Assembly (NCBI GenBank): GCA_002286855.1
Contig: NRSV01000051.1
Coordinates: 124,001 to 188,000, forward strand
Origin: Bipolaris cookei
Taxonomy: Eukaryota; Ascomycota; Dothideomycetes; Pleosporales; Pleosporaceae
Direction: 5' to 3'
DNA: 64,000 bases
Part shown: one piece after another, positions 12,711 through 23,031 of the stretch
Layout: each line of letters opens with the position of its first letter
Numbering within the stretch: position 1 is the first letter of the stretch
The notes under the pieces: model-generated
Seen by the model: the letters and a program-made list of their open reading frames with translations, nothing else
Databases searched by the model: none
What the model was told of the DNA's origin: nothing
Program-made: the position numbers and the translations under genes

Positions 12711-13241
12711 ATGTCCTCCATCTCTCTCTCAAACCTCGAATTCATAGACCGCGATACCCTCGCCTCAACCTTTACTCCCTCCACCTCTGAACCCACAGAT
12801 ACGCAACCCAAGCGCCGTCTCCCCGCCTCCACAGCCATCATCGACGTGCGCGACAACGACCACATTGGCGGCCACATCCGGGGCTCCACATGGGTTCCCT
12901 CGAGCGATCTGGACTTCAAGCTGCCCGAGCTGCTGCGTACACTGCAGGATAAGGAGACTGTTGTTTTCCATTGTGCGTTGAGCCAGCAGCGGGGACCTAG
13001 TGCTGCACTGAGATATTTGAGGGAGAAGGAGAGAGTGGAAGGTAGTGGGGGTGTGGAGTCGAAGGGGGAAGTGAAGGAGGAAGGGGAAGGAGTGGAGAAG
13101 GAAGAGGGAAAGGAGGAGGGAGCAAAGAAGCAGAAGGTATTGGTGCTCAAGGGCGGGTTTACAGAGTGGCAGGAGAAATATGGGACAGATGAGGAGTTGA
13201 CGGAGGGGTATACGAAGGATATTTGGGAGTCTGGGTCGTAA
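12711..13241 (+). CDS. Rhodanese-family phosphatase, YCH1/IBP1 (Cdc25-like) type
   Basis: Single exon, 176 residues, beginning MSSISLSNLEFIDRDTL. The rhodanese/Cdc25 fold is shown by AIIDVRDNDHIGGHI and by an active-site loop HCALSQQRG at residues 87-95, i.e. H-C-x5-R with catalytic Cys88 and Arg94. The HCx5R loop is the phosphatase/arsenate-reductase signature of the YCH1/IBP1/ACR2 group rather than a plain sulfurtransferase. A Glu/Lys/Gly-rich insert (about 105-140) interrupts the domain before a final LKGGFTEWQEKY segment. The protein is probably cytosolic or nuclear. The substrate (phosphoprotein or arsenate) cannot be decided from sequence alone. Confidence 0.85.
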   Translation: MSSISLSNLEFIDRDTLASTFTPSTSEPTDTQPKRRLPASTAIIDVRDNDHIGGHIRGSTWVPSSDLDFKLPELLRTLQDKETVVFHCALSQQRGPSAALRYLREKERVEGSGGVESKGEVKEEGEGVEKEEGKEEGAKKQKVLVLKGGFTEWQEKYGTDEELTEGYTKDIWESGS

Positions 13242-13365
13242 ATCACTATATAACTACATAACGTGTTTCACTACCGAGCGGCGCAGTCTCCCCACTAAAA
13301 CAACGTCCCAACACTACTTACACAACACTACGAAGACTTTTCTAATTAGGTAGAATAAAATATTG

Positions 13366-14942
13366 TTATTCAGACTGATCCCTATCTTCTGTATCCTCCA
13401 ATTCTACTTGGCATGTGCGAGAGTTATGTCCAATTTGGCTGCAACGTCCGCAGCGCCGTTCACTGCGCACCCTCTTCGTAGACATTGCACCGTCGTTACA
13501 GCTGCCACCCTCGGCCCCGGCGATCTGATCAGCTACCTGGCCAACTGTTTGGGACCCCTCTTCCTGTACGTAGTGCCGCTTGCGAGTTTTTTTTCGCTTT
13601 GTTGACGCTTCAACAGCGTCTCGTAGGCGACTTAATTCCTCCTACATCAACACCATATTATGTGCTATCTGCTGAGCTCCCTTACTCAACTGCTGTATCT
13701 GCTCTTTAAAAGGACTTTGTAGGAGACCCCTGCTGGATTTACATGCGGTTTCAAATAAGCGTAGCTTGCACCCCCATTTCGCGCGCGTTGCGCGGCGTTT
13801 TTGGGTCCCAGCTGCTACTCTCTTGTGCTGCTGGAGTTGGTGTACACAGCACGACGTTAAGTTGTGATAAAACAACGTGATAGTCGTGTGGCGTAATTCC
13901 AGCACCTCTAAACCCTCTGCAGATATTTTATAGCGTAATAGATTTATAATAGGCCATTTTGAACGCTGGTAGGAAGGTTTCTTTGCTGATATGGTGGATG
14001 TGATTATGTGCCAAGACCGAGATAGCGTCGTCGTACGCGCGCTTTAACAGTGAGAACAAGTCCATATCAAGAGGTTATAAGAGGTGCGATGAGTGGAGAG
14101 GCATACAGAGGAGGATTATCTTCTTCTCTTCGCAGAGATCTCGGAAGTCCACCGAGCAGTCGCTCTCGTGGCCGTCAATAATGAGCAGCCTATTTGTCCC
14201 TACAGGACGCGCATAGGAATCGAGGTGACGGAGCCAGTCATGTGCTAGGTTGTTGTTCGTCCAGCTGTTAGGAATAACTTGAATAATCCAGTCGCGTGGC
14301 AAATCTTCCGTGAACCAGGTGGAGATTAGAACCTTGCCTGCGAAGACGAGAAAGGCTAGGATACGCTTCCTTGTTGAGCCAGCGCCTTGTATCAGCGTAA
14401 CCCACTCACGATTGTCTGGCTGGGTCTTCTTTGATCTCCCTGGTTTATCTGAGCCTGTGGTAACTGACTGTGATAAAATCTTGCCCATAATAGAGCGAGT
14501 CTCATCAAAGTTGTACATATCTTCGTCTACGATACCATACTTCGCCTTTGTATTCTGAACCAGCTCGAACCAGCCCTTGATAAGCGCTGGGTCTTCGCAG
14601 ACAGCTCGCTGGCGATCGTATGGACGGCTCCGGCGCGTACGCAGCTCAGGATTGCGCTGGACAAACCTATCAACCCAGTTCTTGCCAACCTCTTCTCCAC
14701 CACGCTCTCGGAGCAGTCTATTAGCCATATCTCGCACGTCATCTCTCTCATAGGGTATTCCTCAATCAGACTCAATAACTACGCGCCGAGAAATCGCCTC
14801 CTCTTCCAGTTTTGTTAGGCGCTTGCAGTTTAGTTCGCAGTCACATCGACAGTGCTTTCAGTTGCGTCGTCGACGTATCGTCGTTTTATGGACTTTATAA
14901 ACCCTGTCGGCCTGCAGAATACTTTGAATTTGGTTCCTAGTA
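13366..14942 (-). pseudogene. Fot1/pogo DDE transposase, middle and C-terminal part
   Basis: The reading frame enters from the insertion site as TRNQIQSILQADRVYKVHKTT, a helix-turn-helix segment. It continues through GGEEVGKNWVDRFVQRNPEL, the DDE core (YNFDETR, LLIIDGHESD) and CMPLHSSHL to a C-terminal coiled segment. It ends with a CCHC zinc knuckle, CGRCSQIGHNSRTC. Inactivating changes include several in-frame stops, among them TAA where CAA is expected after LHSSHLL (about 14,070) and TAG before EELSRLRDA, plus at least one frameshift near 13,710. The first DDE motif reads DETR instead of the usual DETG. Many stops fit C-to-T change. The N-terminal piece is at 25,070-25,139. Confidence 0.85.
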
Positions 14943-14968
14943 CTATCCCTCCACGTGTGGCGGAAAAC

Positions 14969-15509
14969 TGTTGGATTGCAAGTCATATCACGTGACTTAT
15001 TCTTATTGCGCAATTCACTATACAAATGACCCTCTCTTCGCCTCTACTATATAAACGAGTGTCTGTGCACACTCATTTTAGATAGTCATAATAAAATATC
15101 CTTTTTTGTTTTACAAAAACCCCGTGTGTCAGCATGCCGGTGATGCTCCCACCACAACAAATTCAATCCTAACCAAAAGACCTAGAAAATCTCGGAATAG
15201 AGACCTCGACTGCAATAGTTTCTCTGCGTTATATATATTTAGCAACCGATTGCTATGTGGATAGCAATCCCACAGTTCGCTACTAGCATGAACGAGAGTC
15301 TTATTGTAAGGGGGGCAACTCCGGGGAGTAGTCTTAAGCTCGGAAGCACAATCGGACAGGCCTAGGGAACAAGATTGTATTCGATAGAGAGCTAAGCTCT
15401 TGGCTACGTAGCTATCTATATACAATGCTAGTTGCCTAGGCAACAATCGGATCGGTTAAACGATGTCGTTAGACGAGAATAAGAGGCGAAGAGTGTTCAG
15501 CCCGTTACA
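14969..15509 (+). mobile_element. LTR (541 bp) of a retrotransposon
   Basis: It starts TGTTGGATTGCAAGTCATAT and ends CAGCCCGTTACA, i.e. TG...CA. A TATA-like CTATATAAACGAG lies inside near 15,050. The last ten bases match the end of the solo LTR at 16520-16707. No internal region adjoins it and no 5-bp target duplication is found (AAAAC on the left, CTTGT on the right), so the insertion is probably rearranged. The corresponding 200 bp of the opposite arm has no counterpart here. The superfamily is undetermined. Confidence 0.6.
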
Positions 15510-15993
15510 CTTGTCTTGGTCAGGCTCGGACGCGCCAAAGGTTTAACGTATGCATCTAAGAATTTGTCAAGCTATACAAAGATGCATAAAGAGTGTATCC
15601 CAAGTAGTATACTACGGAATCCCATGTTGTGGTGCTATTGCGTAAGTCTATTGCTCTGCAGAGCAGGATTAACAACTAAGGCGCGCTACTTGCAGGTTGT
15701 ATAGAAATGCCGCATGTGGCTTAGCGTATTATCACTGCGCTAATATCAGGCCCTTGTTACGGAGGAGGACGTAAAAAGTCATCGCGACAGGGGTAGATAG
15801 TGCACTAACGCACCACTTGTCTTGGCATGTACTGTTTCGACAGCCTATTCATTAATATCCTCCCACTCATTATCTATATCAACTTTGATAGCCTTTACAG
15901 CCTCAATATCCTTCTCAGTGACCTTGCCTGTTCTCCTGTTCTCTTTATACTCATTCCCACCTTCTAATCTGATGATATTTTGAATATGAATTG

Positions 15994-16192
15994 CATACTT
16001 GGGAACAAGCAAGCGTGCTTGCCTGATTGCTTGTTACGCTTGGTTGCTAATTTAGAGGAGCCTGCTTGGCTTGCACTTAATTGGTGAAGGTTTATAGAGA
16101 GGCGCTTGGCTTGCCTGAATAGGCAAGCAACCAAGCGTAATATGCAAGCAACCAAGCAAGCGTGCTTGCTTGCTTGCTTGTTCCCAAGTATG
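15994..16192. mobile_element. 199-bp MITE with 8-bp target duplication (hAT-like)
   Basis: The inverted ends are 21 bp and perfect, beginning CATACTTGGGAACAAGCAAG, and the inside is rich in CAAGC/GCTTG units. Both sides carry the direct repeat ATGAATTG (15986-15993 and 16193-16200). An 8-bp duplication is the mark of hAT-type integration. It sits inside the Tc1 transposase relic. Confidence 0.85.
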
Positions 16193-16519
16193 ATGAATTG
16201 GTATCCTTTCAATCCACTCTTGAATCTTCCACTGAGGTAGCTCATTACAAGCTTTTGTCCAGGCTCTGATAGCTTCAATCTTGCTCCTTGGAGCTCCTTT
16301 TATCATAGTAAGCCTCTTCGTATATGACCAGCAGCACTTTATTGCATCGAGATCAGGTGAATTGCCGCACTAGAGTAGCCTAGCTACCTTAAATATATTA
16401 AAGACCTTGTGTTGCGAATGATGCGCATGAGAAGGGGCATTATCTTCTTGAATAAGAGTATGCGGTCTCTCCTTCTTACACTCCTGAACAAAACCTGAAC
16501 AAAAGGCAGAAGCTTAGGT

Positions 16520-16707
16520 TGTGAACGGTCTGTAGGAACTGTATTCCAGCTACCTAGTCCAGATGCTATTTACAGTCAAGATGAAGAAAGAAGGTAAGAC
16601 GCGAGCGGGGAGCCTATTTTGTTTGGGTTGGCGCACGGCCCTTACCTTGCCAGAGACGCGACTAGGCTAGCAGCCTAGTCATGTGACTCAGGGCTCAGCC
16701 CGTTACA
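16520..16707 (+). mobile_element. Solo LTR (188 bp)
   Basis: TGTGAACGGTC...CAGCCCGTTACA is flanked by a perfect 5-bp target duplication TAGGT (16515-16519 and 16708-16712). It lies inside the Tc1 transposase relic between the ILIP and LLPFVQECKK segments. Confidence 0.85.
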
Positions 16708-18239
16708 TAGGTATTAATATTTCAGAGCGATATCTCTACCAATCTATACCTCCTCCTTTGCCACGAGTAAGCTTGCCTGTATCTGCAGTAAATCTCCAAG
16801 TTGGCTTCTTGCAAGGCTTCGTACGCAGGCGTAGCCTTCTAACTCCTGAATTCAACTCCCACTCAACTCTAGCCTCAGCCTCAAGCTCCTGATTAAGAGA
16901 CTCAATAGCCTTACTAGCTTCTTCCTTCTGCTTTCTTGATTCAGGTTGCCAACAGTGGCAAGGACCTTTTTTTATCATATGAGAAGCTCCCCCATAACAT
17001 AAACTTAGAGCGTCACAGTAACCACCGGGTTGCCGTAACACCTGGATTCTGCTGCTGATTGGCTGAGTGTTACCGAGGTACTACACGTACGCTAGCCACC
17101 CATGATATATTCTGTTGACGAATTTCTGTTCTGATTCCTTACGCAACGTCTTGAGTCTTTACAGATAGTGTACGTAGCAATTCACCAACACTTCCCAAAG
17201 CTTTTGGATTTGTGCTCCTAGCATCTCATGACATAGAGTAAACTTTCCACCTCTCACGTATAGAGCTGTGCAGGAAAGCTTCATCAGATTTCCTCCAGAT
17301 TCGATAGCCTCCACGGCGGCGATTAAGGACTACGGAGATCTCATCTTTTCATATGACATTCTTCCAATCCTCAAGAGTCCACTTCTCTCGCTCCTTGCAC
17401 CAGGCTAGTCTCTCCTCCCTCATCTTCTTGGTCAACCCAGGCTTCCTCGTCGGCTTCATCTTCCTGTAGCCTGACTTCTTGAGTATGCGGTGCACTGTTG
17501 TAGCAGAGATATTGACTCCCTCTTGACTAAGTTCGCCAGCAAGATCAGCACAGCTCTTCTCTCTTCCGTAGCGATCGCGTACGAGTTTCTGGGTAATAGA
17601 TTGACGTACAGCCTCAGTTTCTTTCGTAGGGCGTCCGGAGCGAGGAGCATCTTCAAGGTGAGCGTTTCAGATAGTAACAGGTTGTGAAGCGTTATATTCA
17701 AATCCTCTCTTGATAGCTTTGGCATATATACTTCGAACAGTAGATTCAGGAAGGCCTATAAGGTAACAGACCTCACTATTTGACCTCCCTGCAACAGATT
17801 TAAGAGTAACAACAAGTGCACGCGTAGCAATATCATGATTGGGAGCCATATTGAGCTGATCTGATTGAGAATCACTTAAAAACAATGAAAATGAGGAGCT
17901 TCAGGAAGGCCTCGTCGAAACTGTACATGCCAAGACCAGTGGTGCATCAGTGCGCTGTCTACCCCTGTCACGAAGACTTTCGACGCACTTCTCCGAACGC
18001 GAGCGTCATTTCAATAAAGCCACCTAACTAGCGGCTAAGGCTGAGGCTAAGGCTAAGCATAACTCGCTTGTGTTTGAATACATGCTTAAACGCCGCACTA
18101 GACTCTACGCATGTCTGTTTTAGGAGGATATAGTGGTACAGGTAGAGGCTTATATATGGTCCTACAGCAGCATCGGAATTAGTTTTGAGTAGTCAGAGTA
18201 GAAATAGCGTCTATTCACTTGTAATAGAATAACTACATT

Positions 18240-19527
18240 CTACTGGAAGCTAAGAAACGCTACACGCCCTGAATGGCACCCTAAACACACTGTATGTCTA
18301 TACACTGCCGTGACACAGTTCCGATACTGGGGAGGAAGCCATAGAAACCGCCGCGTTTGACGCAATACCCATTCGCCATCTATGGCAGCATATGGTAGCT
18401 CTTGGGCTGGAAGGACGGATGCAACAGCGATAAGATCTAACGGTAGGGGGATATCCCCGTTGTTAGTGTGAAGAGTCCGGCCATCTGGCGAGAATACGAT
18501 GTGAAAGATAGGTGAAGGCTTATCTCGTAGCACGGTGCGACAGTGGCCCGTCGCTGTCTCCCACACCCGCACTGTCCTGTCCTGGGATGCTGAGGCGACC
18601 AGCTGCCCGTCTGGCGAGAACACCACCGCCCTGACATCGTCTGAATGGCCCTCCAGCACGCTGCGACATGCGTCCCACTCTACGTCTCTCCCAGAAATCA
18701 CCCTAGCTGCCTGTGGTACCTGTTCAATAAACACCTTTCGCACAACGCTTGACTCTGGCGACAACAGAAGGGCTGAAGAATATATCTGAAGGGGGGCCTT
18801 AGCCAGTATTGGTACGAACCGCAGTACAAATCGGACGGCATCGTGGAGGAACTTAGCAATGACACTACTAGACAGCTAGATATAGGTTAGTATTAAACAC
18901 AATAATCACTTAGATACGAATGCTCTACCGTCACTAGCGCCTGCAGCCTCGCTAGTAGTCGCACGCATAGACTCGTTTCGTTGAGCAGGCTCATAGCCTC
19001 GAGCCAGTGAAGAAGATGTTTCTCGAGAAAGTGTTGTGTGGTGTCTCCGTCTTCAACACTGCACCCGCTGCGCTCAAGATGGTCGACCCAGTAGCGGCAC
19101 GCGTACTGCAGCTCAGGTGGCAGGTTGCAGTGAACTGTCTTTTCATCGATCTCTCTCCGTAAAACTCCAGAATCCAAGAGATTACACATGTCTTGTCGAA
19201 GACCATTTGGCGCCGACATAAGCTTAAGGCAGCAATGCGCTAGCCTCTCATGGGTGCTCTTCTCGTCTACATAGAACCTGTCGTCGCCGCATCTCTTTCT
19301 ATCCAGCAGGAAGTCGCGGAACGATGGATGGTGCAGGCGGACTGGCAGGCGTCTATTGTTCGGAATATCAAGAATCGCGTGGAGATCTTCTAGCGTCAGC
19401 AGAACCCCTTCTGCAACGTCAAGTAGCTGATCTAGAGACTGTGCAGAGAGAGGAGAGAACAGCACTGCTATGGTGCCAACAATATATCGAAGTGCTCTAC
19501 ATTGCTCCTCTTTTTCTTCGTCTGCAT
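18240..19527 (-). pseudogene. Truncated NLR-type gene fragment, left arm copy
   Basis: This is the mirror copy of the right-arm fragment, read on the minus strand, with exons 19527-18918 and 18867-18240 (50-bp intron, TACTAAC branch site). It encodes the helical region that follows NACHT in HET-E/HNWD-type proteins (FSPLSAQSLDQLLDV, RLHHPSFRDFLLDR, ACRYWVDHLERSG). One WD40 repeat follows (LEGHSDDVRAVVFSPDGQ ... VRVWETATGHC). There is no P-loop, no N-terminal effector domain and no further WD40 repeats. It stops in the palindrome loop at its 5' side. It ends LSFQ, one residue longer than the right copy. Confidence 0.8.
18260..19527. repeat. Inner palindrome, left arm
   Basis: It pairs base for base with 20860-19593 (coordinates sum to 39,120), and I found no mismatch in the parts compared. 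At 18259 identity stops abruptly. Confidence 0.85.
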
Positions 19528-20877
19528 GGTCGCCCCCGAGAAGCACCTTAACGAGATCTACACTACAGTGCTAAAGAACTCAATCCAAGACTATGCAGAC
19601 GAAGAAAAAGAGGAGCAATGTAGAGCACTTCGATATATTGTTGGCACCATAGCAGTGCTGTTCTCTCCTCTCTCTGCACAGTCTCTAGATCAGCTACTTG
19701 ACGTTGCAGAAGGGGTTCTGCTGACGCTAGAAGATCTCCACGCGATTCTTGATATTCCGAACAATAGACGCCTGCCAGTCCGCCTGCACCATCCATCGTT
19801 CCGCGACTTCCTGCTGGATAGAAAGAGATGCGGCGACGACAGGTTCTATGTAGACGAGAAGAGCACCCATGAGAGGCTAGCGCATTGCTGCCTTAAGCTT
19901 ATGTCGGCGCCAAATGGTCTTCGACAAGACATGTGTAATCTCTTGGATTCTGGAGTTTTACGGAGAGAGATCGATGAAAAGACAGTTCACTGCAACCTGC
20001 CACCTGAGCTGCAGTACGCGTGCCGCTACTGGGTCGACCATCTTGAGCGCAGCGGGTGCAGTGTTGAAGACGGAGACACCACACAACACTTTCTCGAGAA
20101 ACATCTTCTTCACTGGCTCGAGGCTATGAGCCTGCTCAACGAAACGAGTCTATGCGTGCGACTACTAGCGAGGCTGCAGGCGCTAGTGACGGTAGAGCAT
20201 TCGTATCTAAGTGATTATTGTGTTTAATACTAACCTATATCTAGCTGTCTAGTAGTGTCATTGCTAAGTTCCTCCACGATGCCGTCCGATTTGTACTGCG
20301 GTTCGTACCAATACTGGCTAAGGCCCCCCTTCAGATATATTCTTCAGCCCTTCTGTTGTCGCCAGAGTCAAGCGTTGTGCGAAAGGTGTTTATTGAACAG
20401 GTACCACAGGCAGCTAGGGTGATTTCTGGGAGAGACGTAGAGTGGGACGCATGTCGCAGCGTGCTGGAGGGCCATTCAGACGATGTCAGGGCGGTGGTGT
20501 TCTCGCCAGACGGGCAGCTGGTCGCCTCAGCATCCCAGGACAGGACAGTGCGGGTGTGGGAGACAGCGACGGGCCACTGTCGCACCGTGCTACGAGATAA
20601 GCCTTCACCTATCTTTCACATCGTATTCTCGCCAGATGGCCGGACTCTTCACACTAACAACGGGGATATCCCCCTACCGTTAGATCTTATCGCTGTTGCA
20701 TCCGTCCTTCCAGCCCAAGAGCTACCATATGCTGCCATAGATGGCGAATGGGTATTGCGTCAAACGCGGCGGTTTCTATGGCTTCCTCCCCAGTATCGGA
20801 ACTGTGTCACGGCAGTGTATAGACATACAGTGTGTTTAGGGTGCCATTCAGGGCGTGTAGTGTTTCTCAGCTTCTAG
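19528..20877 (+). pseudogene. Truncated NLR-type gene fragment, right arm copy
   Basis: Exons 19530-20202 and 20253-20877 are spliced over a 50-bp intron (GTATCT donor, TACTAAC branch, TAG acceptor), and the joined frame reads VEHSSVIAKFLHDAVRF. It encodes the same post-NACHT helical region and single WD40 repeat as the left copy. It also extends through the 65-bp loop (EKHLNEIYTTVLKNS), a segment expected in the intact family. The right copy is therefore the original orientation and the left one the inverted duplicate. It lacks the P-loop and most WD40 repeats and ends LSF at a TAG. HET-E-like STAND proteins act in self/non-self recognition; this fragment can hardly do so itself. Confidence 0.8.
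19593..20860. repeat. Inner palindrome, right arm
   Basis: Inverted partner of 18260-19527, separated by a 65-bp unique loop at 19528-19592. Confidence 0.85.
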
Positions 20878-20883
20878 TAGAAC

Positions 20884-21072
20884 TGTATCGGTAGAGACCT
20901 ATAGGTCCAGTACGATAGGGTATCAAAAACCTGCAGAACAGCTATGGCTGTTGATCCATACTTATAGTTATAGGTCCAGCTACTAATCCGGCACTGCTTC
21001 ATTCCAGGGTCCAGTACGGACCCGGATCGGGTCTAATCTACCAGTGCCCTTGGGCGAGGCTGTGTCGTTACA
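20884..21072. mobile_element. Solo LTR (189 bp), second family
   Basis: TGTATCGGTAGAGACC...GGCTGTGTCGTTACA is flanked by a perfect 5-bp duplication AGAAC (20879-20883 and 21073-21077). The sequence differs from the 16520-16707 LTR. The left arm has the empty site. Confidence 0.82.
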
Positions 21073-21545
21073 AGAACATAGTTATTCTGTTACGAGTAGA
21101 CTGATGTTATGTCTATACTGACTACTCTAAGCTAAATCCAACGTTACTATAGAACTATATATAAGCCCTACCTATGCTACCACTACTATTCTCTCCTAAA
21201 ACAGGCATGCGTGGATTCTAGTATAGCGTCTAAGCGTGTATTCAAGCAGAAGAAAGTCATGCTTAGGGCCTGTTCGGCTCCGTCTCCGTTTGCCGTTTGC
21301 TATACTGGATTGGGGCTCCGTCTGAAAAACGGAGATGGAGATGGCTTTGTGTTTGGCAAAACGGACGTCTGGACGCCACCAGCTAGAGCACCGTTTTTTT
21401 AGCGCTCCTATACTAAAATAAGCCATGTCTAGTGCTTACCTTCCCCATATTTTCACCACTTTGAGTGAAACGGAGCTTTGTTTTCCAGCTAGACTTCAAC
21501 ACCTCCAGCTCGTTGTCGAAAACTCCAGTTGACCACGTGACCGCA

Positions 21546-22735
21546 ATGGATATGAAGCCCATCGCCAACAAAGCTATCATGTTGGCTGTAGCTGGGGCAG
21601 TAACTGCCGTGGCGTCGGCTGCCTCATCGGATACATTCACTTACTCACCACTATCGGGTATACGAGCTCATGAATCTGATCGCGACCGTGGGCGCCATTG
21701 AGTATCTTCGTGCCTGAGTGACGATACGCAGTTATTTGATGAGACGCGACTCCTCCGGCCAGTATTTGAAGCATTGGCTAGTCAGCTGTGAGCTTGTGGC
21801 CTCCGGGATGGGCATGCGACGGTGCAGGAAAAGCTGCTCATTTTTTTATATACATTTGTGGCAATGGATCGTCATGGAGAAACGTCAAGTATCGCTGTGG
21901 GCGATCACTGGATACTGTGTCTCGGTTAGTTCAAAAGCTCTCGCGGTTACAGCCAAATGACTTACTGAGGTGAAGACATTTCCATCAAGGTTTGGGCGCT
22001 CTATTACATATATATCGTGAGGTTGTACAGCGAGCTTCAACTAGGATCTCTAGCAAGATCCGTGACGACTCACGACGCTGGCCAGCCTTCAAAGACTGCG
22101 TTGGCGCAATTGACGGGACACACTTAAGAGCCCATGTACCGATTATTGAGCAGGCTCGCTTCCGCAATCATAAGGGAGAACTCACTCAAAACGTACTCGC
22201 CGCTATCGATTTTGATATGAACTTCACCTTCGTCTTGGCGGGGTAGGGGGTTCAACCCACGATGGGCGAGTACTACAGGATGCTGTACACCGAGGATTTT
22301 TGGCACCGCAAAGTCGATTTTATCTGGCTGACGCTAGGTATGACAATAGGGAGCCCACGCTCTCACCGTACAGAGGCGTCCGCTATCATTTGTGAGAGGT
22401 TAGAGCTGTTGGCCGTACACCAGAGGATAAATAAGAGCTTTTCAATTTTCGCCAATCCTGCCTGCGGATGGTAGTTGAGCTTACCTTTGGAGTCTAAGCG
22501 GCGCTGGCGGATTTTGATCGACCGCACGAGTTCTCGCTGACTGCTCAAGTTAATCTTGTATACGCTCTGGTTGCGGTACACAATTTTATTAACAAGTGGG
22601 ATCCAGCTGAGGTGAGTGGTTTTGCCGATACTGAGCTTGTGGGTGAAGTGGATAGCGAGGAGGATAATGAGGGGGGTGTCGAGGATGCAGCAGAGGCAGC
22701 TGGCGCGGATGCAAGAAGAGAGATGATTGCGGATC
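21546..22735 (+). pseudogene. PIF/Harbinger DDE transposase relic
   Basis: Broken across frames. Recognisable segments are MDMKPIANKAIMLAVAGA near the start, FFIYICGNGSSWRNVKYRCG, then DCVGAIDGTHLRAHVP with the first catalytic Asp and RFRNHKGELTQNVLAAIDFD. Later come YLADARYDN with the second Asp and VVELTFG with the Glu. In-frame stops occur (TGA after VRYHL, TAA after PEDK) together with frameshifts, so it is dead. Confidence 0.82.
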
Positions 22736-23031
22736 ATCTTTGGGAGAATTATTGCACTATAACTGGGAGGACTTATAGCTGGTAACTGAGGCTTTAAAAT
22801 GGTAGTCGTACAGTAAAAACTGTAATTTTTTAGTGGTTTTATGGGAGATTTTGGTGGAGGATTCTGCTACACCATGGCTACCATATCGCGATACTGGACC
22901 GTGCGCTAGTGGCAAATTACTATATCTAGACTAGCAGCTGCAGTATAGTAAAAGATGTATTATCAGATTTTGAATTTTCTACTACATACTCCAAAAACTC
23001 CAAAAACTCCTCCCAATCACTGCCAAAATCC

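Larger units (their letters stand above)
15845..17849 (-). pseudogene. Tc1/mariner transposase relic
   Basis: It reads from the ATG at 17849 (MAPNHDIATRALVVTLK) to a TAG at 15845. It is colinear with the intact transposase at 34,734-36,044: N-terminal helix-turn-helix, LRLYVNLLPRNSYAIATEE-region frame breaks, KKGPCHCWQPE, GGGIDW, QEDNAPSHAHH, CGNSPDLDAI and IQEWIERIP. Frameshifts and stops are spread along it (for example TGG-TAG after GGGIDW). It is also cut by a solo LTR and by a 199-bp MITE. Removing the MITE and one target copy restores the C-terminal frame IPIHIQNIIRLEGGNEYKEN. Confidence 0.85.
15760..17995 (-). mobile_element. Degenerate Tc1/mariner element with nested insertions
   Basis: The inverted ends are at 15760 onward and 17995 backward. 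They are imperfect over more than 80 bp and share a block containing CAGGGGTAGA and GTCTTGGCATGTAC. A TA precedes the left end; the right flank reads AA. The opposite arm of the palindrome gives the empty site (GCGCGACAAAG at about 24,435), confirming the boundaries. The inner part of the ends resembles that of the intact Tc1 at 34,606. Confidence 0.8.

Noticed and set aside
5673..16192. CRISPR-like arrays in TTGC/CAAGC-rich repeats
   Set aside because: These are simple tandem units or MITE interior sequence without unique spacers, in a eukaryotic genome.
18260..20860. The perfect palindrome as a sequencing or assembly fold-back artefact
   Set aside because: The inverted similarity continues outward through diverged sequence, and each arm carries its own insertions with proper target duplications, so an inverted structure is real. 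The perfect centre alone could still deserve a read-level check.
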